The notes under the pieces: model-generated
Database searches by the model: none
Told to the model about the DNA's origin: nothing
The model's input: the letters and a program-made list of their open reading frames with translations, nothing else
Program-made: the position numbers and the translations under genes
Shown here: positions 34,901 to 47,900 of the stretch, in pieces
Position numbering within the stretch: the first letter of the stretch is position 1
Layout: every line of letters begins with the position of its first letter
Assembly (NCBI GenBank): GCA_947652115.1
Contig: OX393563.1
Location: forward strand, 8,901,942-8,965,941
DNA length: 64,000 nucleotides
DNA from: Blastomussa wellsi
Lineage: Eukaryota > Cnidaria > Anthozoa > Scleractinia > Plerogyridae
Direction: 5' to 3'

Positions 34901-37900
34901 GGTTGCTTCCTCTAATTTGAAGCCCAAATTGTGTTTCGTATTTGCATTCAGAAGGATGGCCGTGTGAGATGCCATTTAACACACTTTTTTACAGTCTTCA
35001 TTAAAGCAACCCTATCTGAGATAAAAGCCAATAGAACAGATATCGTCATCAACAACAGAAAAGAAAAAAGCTGTCTACTCATTGATATGGCCTTCCATAC
35101 TGACCTACAAATCGAGATCGAACGAATGTGGGGAATGAAAGCCACAACAATACCAGTGGTGATAGAAGCCTTGGGACTTATAAAGAAAGGGATGGACAAA
35201 TACATCCAAAAGATTCCTGGTGGTATCAGAATCCAAGAACTGCAGAAGATCACACTGCCTCGAACGTCCCAAGTAAACTTCAACCTCGTTCTAACCCTAG
35301 CCCCAAAGATGAGTTGTCCTTACTCACGTTAAAATGCGGCGTAATTTAAGGGTGTCTGTTTTGCCATAAAGCCATCAGACACTCTAAACTTCGCTGAAAC
35401 GTGGCTTACAAATAATGATACAACATTCTTGATTTGGTGTTTGAAACTATACCCAAGCGTCGTAAACTGTTCCATTAAAGGGCGAACTAATTGTCATCCA
35501 TGTTTCTGCATAGGACTTGCTTCGGGAAACCAACTGGAAAATACAAGAAAGCGCTGCACGCATTTAACCATTTGAAAGAAGCCATCGCAAATGCTCCTGA
35601 TGTCGACCCAATCTTTAAGGAGGCCTCCAAACACGGTCTGACTGAAGAAGAGGCTGTACTGGAGATACTCTGGATGTTGAAGTGAGATGCTATTTTGTAC
35701 TTCTTGTATTTACCTCAATTTCTTTTGTTTTCTTCCTTTTCTAGCTCGCAGTTTCGTGTTCTGTTCTGCCAGGAATGCTTTTATTTTTTGGTTTACTGCA
35801 AACTAGAAAACCCTGCAAGAGATTTTTTTTCCTTTATTCTGGACACTCTATATTTTGTAGGACTTATACATTTGTAATGTGAAAAAAACTCCAGGATCTC
35901 TTTGCAGCTTCAATGCCGCCCCAGGAGCTGGAGCCGCCATGCGTTCATTAGCTGCTCACCTGTCCATCATGACTTGCGAGGAACGTACAGAACTAAAGAA
36001 GGAAATCAGACAAGCCCTTGGACCGATTGGACTGAATCTTAAGACGCTGCACAAGATGAAACAACTAGACAATTTGGTTTGTGAGGTAAGTATATAGCGA
36101 GTAGCTTTTTTGCTCAATCTTACTGGTGCATTCGTTTATCCGATCGTTTCTTCTCGTGGTTCTCAAAGTTAGATCAAGATGAAAATGAAAAGGACTGAAA
36201 AGTGTCGCACTGAAGCCCATTTTTAAAAGTTTTCTATAGCATGCAAAGTCCGTGTGAGTGTCTCTAAGGAAGAATAGTGTATCTTTATACACTACTCTAG
36301 TCACCTTGGCAGAGTGTACAGTTTCAGATAATACTTGGAAAAATATAAAGAAGTTGTTGACTGCCTAAATTATCATCTGGAGTAAGATTCAGAATTTTAT
36401 ATTTGATTGTGCTGAAGATAGGATATTAGCAAACTATAATCTTTCCGATGTTAGTTCGCCTTTACTTGTGGTAAATTCATCAAAGACAATGAAGATAACT
36501 ATTTATCGCTAGAGGTTCTTAAGACACACATGTTTTGTGGTTGGTGTTTTGGAATACTGTACAATGCATTTACGTAGTTGTGATCATTTTTGATTCTAGA
36601 TTCTTAGAATGTATCCACCCGTCGCTTTATATTTTGGAATCGCCAGGTAAGTAGACAAAAGCTGCATCGACACTGAGAATCAATAAATGAACAAACAAAC
36701 AAACAAACAATCAAGTCAAAGGGAAGTTAAAATCGGGTCACATCATAACTATACTTCCCGTGAAAGCAATCAAAGATGTTTTCAGCTGGCAAGCCAGTCA
36801 TTTTACGTAAACCGTACTCCGTTTATGCTTTTCCTTTTTCTTTCAAATTTCCCGGCCACGATTTCAGCTCTTTCTCGAACTCTCTTCAGTTGAGTTGACA
36901 TTTAATTAAAACCTGTTCTTCCATATATTTAACAATTAGAGATTTCTCTCGCTTGATAGTTGACGAGGGCGCATCCCGAGTCAACTATCACGCATGGAAA
37001 TTGAGAGCGAATAATCTAATTGTTTTAGTATAAATATCCTAGTCGTGGCGACTTTTGTCTTTTCTGGAACAGCCTGGACCAGTAAACTGTCTAAATCTTC
37101 TTCACGGACATTTCGAAAAGGTGAATAAGCGGCCACCATTTTGTTGACAACCGCACTGCTACGCTACTCAGTATCTATCACAGAATAGATAGTGGGTAGC
37201 GTAGCCAATCAGAGAATGGCATTCGTGATAGAACACTAGTAGATTTATACTAATAGCTATTATTGTAGTGCTTCCACTTTATGCTTTCTCATTTGAACCT
37301 TGATGTACACACTTGGTTTGCGTTTACAGGAAAAGCTTCTTCATGAAAGCCAGCACTGGAATTTACAAAGTTGACAAGGGACAAAAATTGGTAGGCAGCT
37401 GTCATCTAGCGCAGAGGGATCGAAGCGTTTTTGGTGTCCCTGACTGCAAGGACGTTAATGAATTTGATCCCACCAGATTTAACGCCAAGGTGAGTGACCA
37501 GCTAGTTTGTGCGTTTTTCAAAGATTTTCATTTTCTATTAAGCCTGTTCTTGGTAATAAGGTGGTATCATGCATGGAGTCCTTTATCGGATTATTTTTTT
37601 TTTAATCTTGCGGTATTCTGCTGTAGAACTTACTGAAGCGATAATCTGAGCTTGGTTAAAAAGAAATTGAATCTGTCTGCAAGCTAAGGTAGATATACGT
37701 TACGATATACGATTTACGTTAAGTTACGATAATTCGGCCGAAATCTCGCAAGCGCCGCATAACGACAACTTTTCTTGCTGTAAAATGCGCTTCGTTGACA
37801 ATTTGTTGAATAGCAAAACGCTCACTCTTGCGAAATATCGTCTGATCTTCAGACATCAGGTACGTATCAGGCGATACTCCATGAGAATTCGCAGGATAGT

Positions 37901-39829
37901 TGTTAATATTATACTCACGGGTTGCGAGAAACAGTGCGAGAGTAAGGTGTCTTGCCGAAAAACACACATAATAACCTCACTCAGGCCTCGTGTAGATCAG
38001 TGTTGGTGAAAGAGGGCTAAAGCCATGTATGCTCTTTTTGCAGGGCCTTAAATCGAAGCTTATCTGCACTCACGGTCCATTATCAGACCCACCATCTTCT
38101 GATAACCACAAGTGCACTGGAACGGTAAGTGACGCCATGGAGCTTATTGTCCAAGTGATTGCTAAACTATGACATTTATTCTATTTTCTCTGAAGTTCGC
38201 AGCATTTTGTCTTTTTTTCAGTTCAGTTTTAGGTCGTAATAATTCACGGCCTTGTATGGGCTACGGACTGGAGAATATGGAAAAATAGCTAACAACATTC
38301 TCTCTCCCCCTCCCCCCACCACCACATGAGAAATCGTGGGGGAGGGGCTGTTGGCACTTAAATCCTCTGCAGCCTGTAGTGGGTATAACACGTAGTCTTT
38401 TCTCACCTAATCTTAAAGTCCTTAATTTCCCAGGCCCCACTTCTGTGCTTCACGGTAGGAAGACACTGTCAAATTGTAGTTCGTAATTCCCCCAGAACAT
38501 AATTTCTTACATCCCGTAGATTATTAATAATTTAAAGTTAATTTAATTATCCATTGCCAATTCATAATCACTTTCTGGTTTATCTTTTCAGAACGTAGGA
38601 TACGTCACAATCAAGTGTTTTGCTCTTTACTTGGTCATGTTCTGCGACTGGAATTTGGAAGAGAAACCTTACTGGACTAACAAATCGTAAGAGGCGCCCA
38701 TCATCTCGGTGATATTAATTATGATGAAGCAGAAGTTACTGCAAGTTTTTTTGTTTGTTATGGGCGGTGTACCACACTTTTGATATGCATTATTTTTGTA
38801 TTCTTGGAATTCTAGAAAAATTCGCAAACCATAATCGAGGGAAATACAAACTGATGATAGATTTACACCGCAGTCGTCTGATTTTTTTTTAATATCACTC
38901 GTATGATTACAGACCGAATTTGAAGACACGAAGTCCCTTCGGCATTATAAAAACAGTTAATAATGCGAACGGAGGAGAACGGAATAAATAACTATATTTA
39001 TTTCATACGTACTGAGCCAACGACTGTGAAAATACATTGTTCGTCCAATCAGAGACACGAACGATAGTACTTCACAGTTGAGGGCAACAAGCGCGCGGCT
39101 TTCAGTAAGAAAAAATCTCAGTACGAATGAAATAAAAACATAACACCATCGAAGGTGCTTGAACGATTTTTATTCACTCGTTACTATGCGTCAAAAAACT
39201 CACTCGTTCGCTGCGCTCAGACGTTCGTTTTTTTGATGCATAGCAACTCGTGAATAAAAATCGTTCGTGCGCACTTTCCATGGGATGATCTCTATTTCTG
39301 TGTCGGAGCAATGAACCTGGCCGAAGGATCATACTCTTACTAATAGGCCTAAGGACAATACTCATGTCAATAGAGGGATAATACTCCTACTAATAGAGGA
39401 CACAAAATAAACAATAAAAACAACTATTTATTTATTGATTTGTTTGTTTGCTGACGGTTTTTTGTTTATTTATCAGACTTGTTCGTTATGGAAATCCAGA
39501 CGAGCCCATTCGGTTGAAATACTTCAAGTACACAAGGGACAAGGTATTAAAAAAAGTCCATTCCATGACACTTTTATAATGATGGATGTATGATATCAAA
39601 TTTCAAAATTTTGAACTTAATGTAAAATACCTTCCTGTTTTCTTTTTTTCAGTCGTTTGGTCTGTCGTTGACACTACTAACAATATCATCATGCTTCATT
39701 TTACAGGAAGAACTGTTGCTCCCTGACCAACCTGATAGCTCCGGCAGCGAAGAGGAAGCCAATGGACCTACTGCTGGCAACGATTGTCCTGTGGAGGAGC
39801 CAGATGAACATGGTGAATGCCCAGTTTGA
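31997..39829 (+). CDS. CYP74-clan cytochrome P450, copy A (12 exons, N-terminus unresolved)
   Basis: Relatives rearrange fatty-acid hydroperoxides without O2 or a reductase. Exons: 31997-32110, 32551-32682, 33166-33376, 33942-34083, 35514-35681, 35908-36085, 36600-36646, 37330-37489, 38044-38124, 38592-38686, 39477-39543 and 39707-39829; all phases agree, giving 505 residues. Features in order: PIPG near the start; FFQKRMDSLGSNVFKCSF, matching the CYP74 F-x-K-R ... VF block; I-helix NFNAAPGAGAAM, keeping the Phe-Asn pair but not the usual Y/F-G-G; K-helix EILRMYPPV (ExxR); FDPTRF; heme loop HGPLSDPPSSDNHKCTGT with the Cys ligand and the CYP74-style long loop; acidic C-terminal tail (SGSEEEAN ... 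EEPDEHGE). A possible AATAAA lies at 40060. There is no fused lipoxygenase domain. The first-exon border was set by matching the 114-bp first exon of copy B. The reaction (allene oxide synthase, hydroperoxide lyase or epoxyalcohol synthase) cannot be called. Confidence 0.85.
35008..35310 (+). mobile_element. Reverse-transcriptase-associated C-terminal fragment inside P450 copy A
   Basis: Within an open frame, EKSCLLIDMAFHTDLQ, EIERMWGMKATTIPVVI, EALGLIKKGMDKYIQKIPGG and QELQKITLPRTSQ match the conserved C-terminal segment seen after the RT domain in many cnidarian LINE-type proteins (as recalled). The usual stretch between the LLIDMA block and the EIERMW block looks deleted, and the end is frame-shifted. 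It lies in the intron between the exons ending 34083 and starting 35514. Confidence 0.6.
36930..37026. repeat. Short foldback in P450 copy A intron
   Basis: AACAATTAGAGATTTCTCTC...GATAGTTGAC and its complement GTCAACTATCACGC...AATCTAATTGTTTT about a 15-bp centre. Confidence 0.6.
39161..39268. repeat. Foldback in P450 copy A intron
   Basis: GAACGATTTTTATTCACTCG...ATGCGTCAAAAAA and its complement TTTTTTTGATGCAT...CGTGAATAAAAATCGTTCG, about 108 bp with a short loop. Confidence 0.75.
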
Positions 39830-40489
39830 CAAGTCAACGCCGAGTCTTATCCTGAAGCCTAAAGCAGTGATTTATGGTGGTCCGCAGCGTGGAAGTTCAT
39901 TTGAAAATGACTTCCTTTCCCTAAGGACTTGGTTTGGATGCAGGCAAACGGAGCACTTTACATTACGATATCATACTCCTCGTATTATCAACTGAAGAAT
40001 ATGTCTTGAAATCAAGGACAGGATTCTTGAAAGCGTTATTTACATTAATCCAGTGTATTAATAAATTTAAGTTAAATACTTTTGGGATTCCAAATCATGT
40101 CCCGTGGTCGCTTCAGGAATTTGTGATATCTTTAAACTGGCGCTGTTTCATAACGCTGCTTGCCCTCTTTTGTTATTTTCTTTCGCATCTGGTTGCTTAA
40201 AAGTGAATACTTTAATATATATTGGCATATCCTTCACAATACGCTGAGTTATATATCCGTACACTGGCGGTAACAGTGGTATCACAACGAAATCACTCCT
40301 TTTATAACTTCTGCAGTGCATTGGCATGTTAATCTTGTTGGTTGCCATTGGTGTAAATACATTTGGCTCTTTTATTTTTGGTGTAATGGCCGTGTCAATG
40401 TCCCTTTAAGCATCTGTATACTTTTTTTTACTCTTAAACTTCTTTATTGTGTTGAGAAGATCGCTACAACAATTGCCGAGTGACGTGTT

Positions 40490-40690
40490 AGGGCGATTTT
40501 TAATCGAGTGTTATGAAACCAAATCCACCGTCATCACTCTGGCCAATCAGACAGGACATAAACAATCCAGTGAACCAATCAGAACTCGAAGTAAATACGA
40601 AGAGCGGGAAAACACTTGCAAGCGAGTTACGATTGGTTTTGGTTAGTGGCGCGAATTTTTTAAAACTAACAACACAGTGTAGTAAGGAAA
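40490..40690 (+). mobile_element. MITE family M3 copy
   Basis: GATTTTTAATCGAGTGTTATG, GGCCAATCAGACAGGACATA, CAATCCAGTGAACCAATCAG, CGATTGGTTTTGG, AGTGGCGCGAATTTTTTAAA. It lies downstream of P450 copy A. Confidence 0.65.
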
Positions 40691-41115
40691 AACAAATTGG
40701 GGAGCTAGGTCTGACTTCCCTGCCCAAAAAAATTACTCAAGTGAAAACTACCATAGCGCATTTCCAAGACGAGCTATAAGGAGATTGGATATTTTTGCTA
40801 CATTTTGGCGTTTTCGGACCATTAGAAATCGCGGAAGTGGGGGGTGACAGTACCCAAAATAAATCCTGCAAGGAAAATTCATGCAAACAGATCACCATCG
40901 AAAAAATTCCTTCCATGTCAAAAAAGTCCCTTCTGACCATTTGGACGAAAAAATGCATGCACTGAGCATTTTTACAACCCCCTCCCCTCTCCGGCAACTT
41001 CTAATTGTCCGCCCCTAACAGTAAAGAAAAGCCAAGCTCTTAGTTTTATAGCAAGGCCTATATTTTGGAACTATTTATCATTTTATGCTAGTAAAGTTTC
41101 ATGTACTGCCAAATA

Positions 41116-41331
41116 CGGTAAAACCCCGCGTATAAGAACCTTAAGTCTAATAACCTCTTTGGCTGAACTGTTTGATTTAGACTCCCATTACGTAAGAACA
41201 TGTTCAGGGTAGAAAAAAAACCCAATTAAGAATCTGTTTAGCCTAATTTACTGGCAAGCACCTTTTACATAGACCCTGTTGGAGCTAACTTGAAAAATCT
41301 AGATTCTTAAACGCGGGGTTTTACCCCTAAG
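41116..41331. mobile_element. Foldback MITE with GGTAAAACCCCGCG ends
   Basis: CGGTAAAACCCCGCGTATAAGAAC at the left, ATTCTTAAACGCGGGGTTTTACC at the right; about 215 bp, downstream of P450 copy A. TA bases flank the ends, consistent with a Tc1/mariner-type target. Confidence 0.65.
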
Positions 41332-41981
41332 GTCACTATAATAATTAATGTCACCAAAAAATCAAGCATTGTTCTTCAAACCCGAGTACAAGCTCGCATT
41401 ATTTTTATATTTATTCCGTCTTGAATACACTGTAACAATAACTGTTTGGTGCTTTAAATTAAGCTCTTTCAGTCGAGCAATCGCTCTATTATGGTACACA
41501 CTTCTTTTAATATGTTTAAGTCTACTGTAACGGTTAGCTCTTTTGACAGAGACGAAACCCTCTTTGGTCTACATTAAACTGTGAGCTTCTTTTTATTGTA
41601 ATTTAAGTTGTTGTAAACTTTGATTGTTTAACTGAGAAATTTTCTACCATATTTCTTATCCATTTAAACTACTCTCAGTTTTAAATCCATTCAAGCTCTT
41701 TTAGTATGCTTTGCTCACGAATGCCCACAGATCTCACACCACCAGGTCTTACTTTTTCGTAAACCAAGAGAGAAATCAGTAACGATTAAAAGAGTAATAA
41801 TATACATGAAAAAAATTACCCGATTCTGATTGGCCGAGAGCAGTGCAGTTCAAGTGTAACACCAGTGCCAATTACACATCGATATTGTGAATTGTCGTTG
41901 CAAACCGTTTTCAGTTCGTAGCATTACCAGCTGATCTTCATCAGCCAAACAGTAAATAAAGTGTCAAATCTGCGTCAAATA

Positions 41982-42243
41982 CCCACTACCACTACCACTG
42001 CCACTCCTACTACCACTACCACTACCACTACCACCACCACTACCACTCCTACTACCACTACCACTACCACTACCACTACCACTACCACTACCACTACCAC
42101 TACCACTACCACTACTACTACTACTATCACTACCACTACCACTACCACTACCACTACCACTACCACTACCACTACCACTATCACTACCACTACCACTATC
42201 ACTACCACTATCACTACCACTACCACTATCACTACCACTACCA

Positions 42244-42283
<40 letters not shown>

Positions 42284-43017
42284 CACTACCACTACCACTA
42301 CCACTACCACTACCACTACCACTACCACTACTACCACTACCACTACCACTACCACTACCACTATCACTACCACTACCACTACTACTACCACTACCACTAC
42401 CACTACCACTACCACTACCACTACCACTACCACAACCACAACCACTACCACTATCACTACCACTACCACTACCACTACCACTATCACTACCTCTACCACT
42501 ACCACTACCACTACCACTACCACTACCACTACCACTACTACTACCACTACCACTATCACTACCACTACCACTACCACTACTACCACTACCACTACCACTA
42601 CCACTACCACTACCACTACCACTACCACTACCACTACCACTACCACTACCACTACCACTACTACTACCACTACCACTATCACTACCACTACCACTACCAC
42701 TACCACTATCACTACCACTACCACTACCACTACCACTACCACTACCACTACCACTACCACTACTACTACCACAACCACTATCACTACCACTACCACTACC
42801 ACTACCACTACCACTACCACTACCACTATCACTATCACTACCACTACCACTACCACTACCACTATCACTACCACCACTACCACTACCACTACCACTACCA
42901 CTACCACTACCACCACCACTACCACTACCACTACCACTACCACTACCACTACCACTACCACTACCACTACCACCACCACTACCACTACCACTACCACTAC
43001 CACTACCACTACCACCA

Positions 43018-43069
<52 letters not shown>

Positions 43070-43070
43070 C
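41982..43070. repeat. (ACTACC)n compound microsatellite, about 1.1 kb
   Basis: About 180 hexamer-like units of ACTACC with scattered ATC, ACC and ACT variants and ACT runs at 42112-42125, 42250-42283 and 43022-43070. It gives long open frames in several frames (poly-Thr on plus; Ser-Gly and poly-Val on minus) that are a by-product of the stop-free repeat. It lies between the two P450 genes. Confidence 0.98.
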
Positions 43071-43439
43071 TTTACAAAGAGTACAAGTTAGCCAGCTAGA
43101 TATAGCTCGGCTAGCAAGAATCATTATTCTTTTTATTGCTGTTTAATTAGCCTGTGTTGAGGTGGCTTACTACAGTTTTTACGAGCTTCAAGAGCGCTCG
43201 CGGCGACTTTCTGTCTGACGCCGATATTGCTCGCGCGAACCGTAAAATTGCGTTAGCAACTCTGAAAAGGCACAAAACAAGTTTCAGCAATTTTGCCGCT
43301 TTAAACCAACTTGGTATAAACGAAGAATTTCAATGTAAATTCAAACATGTACTTAAATGAGCCACGTCACGGTTGGGGCATTTTGAAAAATTTAGCCTAT
43401 TTTTTTTAAAATGGTCATTTGTAATCCGTCTCAATCTTC

Positions 43440-43580
43440 ACCATCCTTAACCATCCTTGTTCCTTTTTGGTTTAGTACTACCTCTTTGGTGTTTTTCTTC
43501 CTTTGTAAACTGTTAGTTTTAGGTTTCCTGTGTTTTTCACAAAAAATAATCAAAATATCGTGACGTAGCTCCTTTAAACC
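43440..43580 (+). repeat. Dispersed repeat pair flanking 5' part of P450 copy B, unit 1
   Basis: CCATCCTTGTTCCTTTTTGG, GTGTTTTTCTTCCTTTGTAAAC, TTTTAGGTTTCCT and AAAATATCGTGACGTAGCTC match 49318-49465. Confidence 0.65.
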
Positions 43581-44963
43581 TCGGACAGGTAAAATTTGAT
43601 AAGAACGTTAGACCAGCAGAGAAGGTCTCTCTTGAACGTCACATGGCGTCACATGAGCGCGCGCTCAAATAAAATGGCATGCGCAATTCAATTCTCGTCC
43701 AAGGTTGTAAAAACCTGTTTTTGACTCAAAATTTCTCGAAAACCAACCGTACAACCGATGATGAAACTTTCACAATTTATGTGGATGAATCACGTCCAAT
43801 CTGTGTGAAAAATCTGTCCTACAGATTTTTATCTTATTTTGCATGAATGTTTAATTAATGCTAAGTTTTAATTTATGAAATTTGGAGGGAGGTTCATACG
43901 AGGAAAACGCCACTACTACTGCTAGTGCCCAGTCCACTCTGAAGAGCTCGGTCGTTCATTTTGGCTGTTTATTAGAATTTTTATTGTTCAAATGGTGCAT
44001 TTGATGGTTGTAGGCTGTAGAAAAACATTAAAAAGAGAAAGGTATAACATTTTTGAACATTTTATAAAAGATTTTAAAGTTGAGTTCTTTTAACCCCTCA
44101 AAACTTAGCAGTGAGTAAGTAAGTTTGGTAAGCCAATTAAATGAAATTTGCTGTTCCGTTTGCCTTCTCGTATCCACTCAAACGCAAGCTCGTGGAATAA
44201 TTGTCAAATAGCTAATTCTTTTTCCGAAAAAATAACAAACTGAGTGAGTTGATGTCTTGCCACCAGCACAATTAAGGCGCTATCTGCCAGGCAGTTTTAC
44301 ATCAGTGGCGGATCTAGAAATATTTTAGGAGGAGGTAGGGGGGGGGGGGGGAACACAATAAAAAGCAGATAAATAGAAATACTCTGTTACAAAAGTAGAA
44401 AATAAATATATTTCTTCGGTACTTTTATGAGCCGAGGAGTCAAAACAACTACGAATTAGAATAATATAAATTAAAGCAACAACAAAAGGTAAATATCCGC
44501 CTGACGAAAGTGCGAGCATAAAAATGAACATTCAGAATGCGTGGTACGTTTTTTTATCAGCAGTGGCCCCTCTCGACCCCTTCATGACAACTATGGCAAC
44601 GTAACTGTTGACTCGCTTAGTTGCAAATTTTCTTTTGTTATATTGATATGTTACTTTTGTTGTTGACGCACTATTAATGCAAATATCTGTCAGTAGCCTT
44701 TCAGCGCGCTACTGACGTCGCCAATAGACAAATCCTAATTAATGTACGTTTCATGAAGTTGCGGGACAATAAAATTACGACTGCATAGTCAGTGCTGCCA
44801 AATCAACGGCAAGTGAAGCCATAGGTAACCCAGTGATTTTGCATGCAAAACCGCATCGGAATTTAAATGCAGAGGGTTATATGTGCACTGGGCTATGACC
44901 AGATAATGACAAACAAGTTCACCAAAACTTGAACTGTGTGTGTCTTCTGTTTCTGTGTCGCAG

Positions 44964-47900
44964 TTCGATATAAGGCCGATACCAACGAATATTATGCAAG
45001 TCTCTCCCGAAGGCGAAGAGAAAGAAGTTCCCGGGAAGGACAGATGGAAGCTTTTTCACATTGTCGAACTTGTTGTGGTAAGTGGGACTTGGAAACGCTT
45101 AGAATGTAAATTTGCATTGTCAGAGTTTGTTTGGACGGCAAAGGAAAATGCATTTCAGTGATTTCTCGGACAAAACTAAGAATAAGTGCCAGTAACACAC
45201 TTCTTTTAACGAAAAGGCAATTGCTGGTTAAAAAAACAAGTCTCATATTCATGATCAGGAAGATTCAAAGTGAGCATTGAGCATCTCAGTCCAACGAAAT
45301 CCAGTTCAGTAGAACACAAAAAGTTGACGAAGTATAAGTAAGAAGTCTGTATGAGTTCGACTACTTTCATTTAAAACATTAACTATGCTTAGAACAATTA
45401 GGTTTTTAAGACTGAGGAAAGGTGCGAGCTACGTTAGTAACGAGAGTATTCGAAACAACCTTCGCCTTTTGTTGAAACAAAAAAACATTGTCAGTTATGT
45501 CCTGTGCGGTAAAGAGTTAAAAATGCAAATCGCAACTTTCTCGAATTCTCAAAATCAGTTGAACTTTGAAGAATGGTCTATAACCTTAAGAAACTATGGA
45601 TTATATTAATTAAATCCAAATCGTATATGTAATCGACTTTATCTTTAATTTCTCTTAAAGCATTTCATAGTCACTCTGTGAAAAATGATATACTTAAACG
45701 AAATGAGCAATTCAATGGACACAATCAGCGGACATGGTTAAGCTCGAACGCCAAACATTTCTTTGTAAAAATCACCAAAATTACACTCGAACACCTGACG
45801 GGCAATGTACCCTGTTAACAGCCGGGAGTGATGTTAGAGAATTGTTAGTTTCTTGCCTCGCTTACCTAATGTTGAACGTCTTTATTATATTATAAAACTG
45901 AACGGCTTAATACAGTGTATTCAGAAAATTATGAGTGGCGTTTGTCAGTCTTTCCGCCCCCGTTTCAGTATTTACTTCTTACTTTGCTCGGAAAGTGTTA
46001 AATGACAAATAAAAAGCAACAGGAGATGACCTTAATGCCTGTAAAAATCACATCGAACATTTTGTGATGCTAATTGCCAATTGAGTAATAGTCTCTTGCG
46101 TCATTCTGTGATGATGATACGGTGTTAGGCAATTTTCTTTCGCACGCGAAATCAAACAATTGTTGATTGAACAATATGTCACTGTAGGCACGCACATTAA
46201 TGGAGTAGGTAGCAAAAGTAAAAAATAAATTAAAATAGTCAAATAAAACTGAAACATTATTCAAAAACCAAAATATTTACTTTCTCAATCCAATCAAATT
46301 CTCTTTATCGCTGTACAAATGTTTTATATCGTAGTTCATTCTTAATTTACTTGATTACACCTGTAACACAACAAACAGAATTCTAATCGTGTGTCGACAC
46401 GAAGCAAAACTGTTTTTGTCAGTTTTTCCTGTAATTTTACAGTGACAACGAATTAGATTCTCCCGAGAGCAATGGGGAAGGGTTGCATTGCCAATAAATG
46501 AATAAGAAAGAATTACCATATGGTCATTGCAAATATATTTATAACCATGTAACGTATAAATTATATTAAACAGCAAAATGCTTGCGGTGAGTACGAAATT
46601 CGCTGAGGCGACGCGAGACGCGCGAAAAAATCTCAGTTGCATAGCAACTGCCATTAACAAAAGCAATCAGCAGTTAGCCGATAATGCCAATCTTTTGTAT
46701 GTTTTGTCTTTGTTTAAACTACAACAAACCAGCAGGACCAACGTGAAAGGTTGTCGGTTGATAAGTCAACAAAAAAAAAACAAGTGGGAACTTTGTCGCA
46801 CTTGAGATATATGACGTTAGTTGGCGTGCACCGGAATCAATTCAGGCTAGCTATCGAAGACGTCAAACCGGAGGCCATTCTAATCGATCCACCCAAGCGT
46901 ATAACCGTTTGTTGTTTGTTTATTTGCATCTCAATAAATCCTGCCTCTATTGATTTTCTTTTTGAATACACCTAATTGCAATACCGTTGTCATAGAAAAC
47001 AGAAAACGCAGAAGGCAAATTGGAATTAATTAGACAAACAAACGACTTTGGATTGCAATAAGTCTGAAAGCATTCATCATTACGGCAAAATAACAGGTTT
47101 TCAACTTTTACTTCTCATAGAATAATTCTGAAGTGTAAAAATGCGGGATATCCCTTTGAACTTTGGATACTCTATATTACCAGTAAACTATTTTTGAAAT
47201 TACGTGAACATCGTGCATATCTCAAAACACAATTTGAATTTTTTTTTACCTCTATTCAAATTTAACGGTACTAAAGTACCAAAAAAACTTTTTGGTCCTG
47301 CCATTTAATTTGTAAGCAACAGTCACAATTTTATTTTATTTTAAGTTTACGTGGAATTAAAAAGATTAATTAACGAGATCTTGCCATTTCTTTTGTAGAA
47401 AGGCCATGGATACTTCTACAAGAGGAAAGAAAAGTACAAGTGCTCTGTGTTTAAAATCAATATGGGTGTCAAAGCCATCCATATTTGTGATGGAAAAGGA
47501 ATTAAGATCCTTTTTAACATGGAAAAGGTAGACATGCGTTTGGTTTATCATTTTTCCTTTTAGCAGATCGAGCTAAAATAATATTTAAAAGGTATTCCAT
47601 GATGTACGCACAAATAATCTTGATTTTAAGCGTTGGAACAGCTATTAATTTCCTTTTACATGGATAAATAGGATCAACATGATCAATCAACGATGATTAA
47701 TCCGATAGATTTTAATACAACTTTAAAAAACCTTTTATTAGCATTTTCTAGGTTATATAGTAATTAATTAATTGATATTTTTATTTGTATTTTATCTGTA
47801 ATTTTGAGCCATTTTAGTCTTTGTATTATTTTAGTCTAGAAATAAAGTTTGTCTTTTTTTGTGTTGTGTTGTAAATCGCATATGATCGTAACGTCATGTA

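Noticed and set aside
41961..43124. Long frames encoding poly-Thr, Ser-Gly and poly-Val proteins
   Set aside because: They arise from a stop-free hexamer repeat open on both strands; no splice, promoter or domain evidence.
43154..43360. 68-residue frame as the first exon of P450 copy B
   Set aside because: It ends in a stop without a usable donor in frame and does not resemble a P450 N-terminus.
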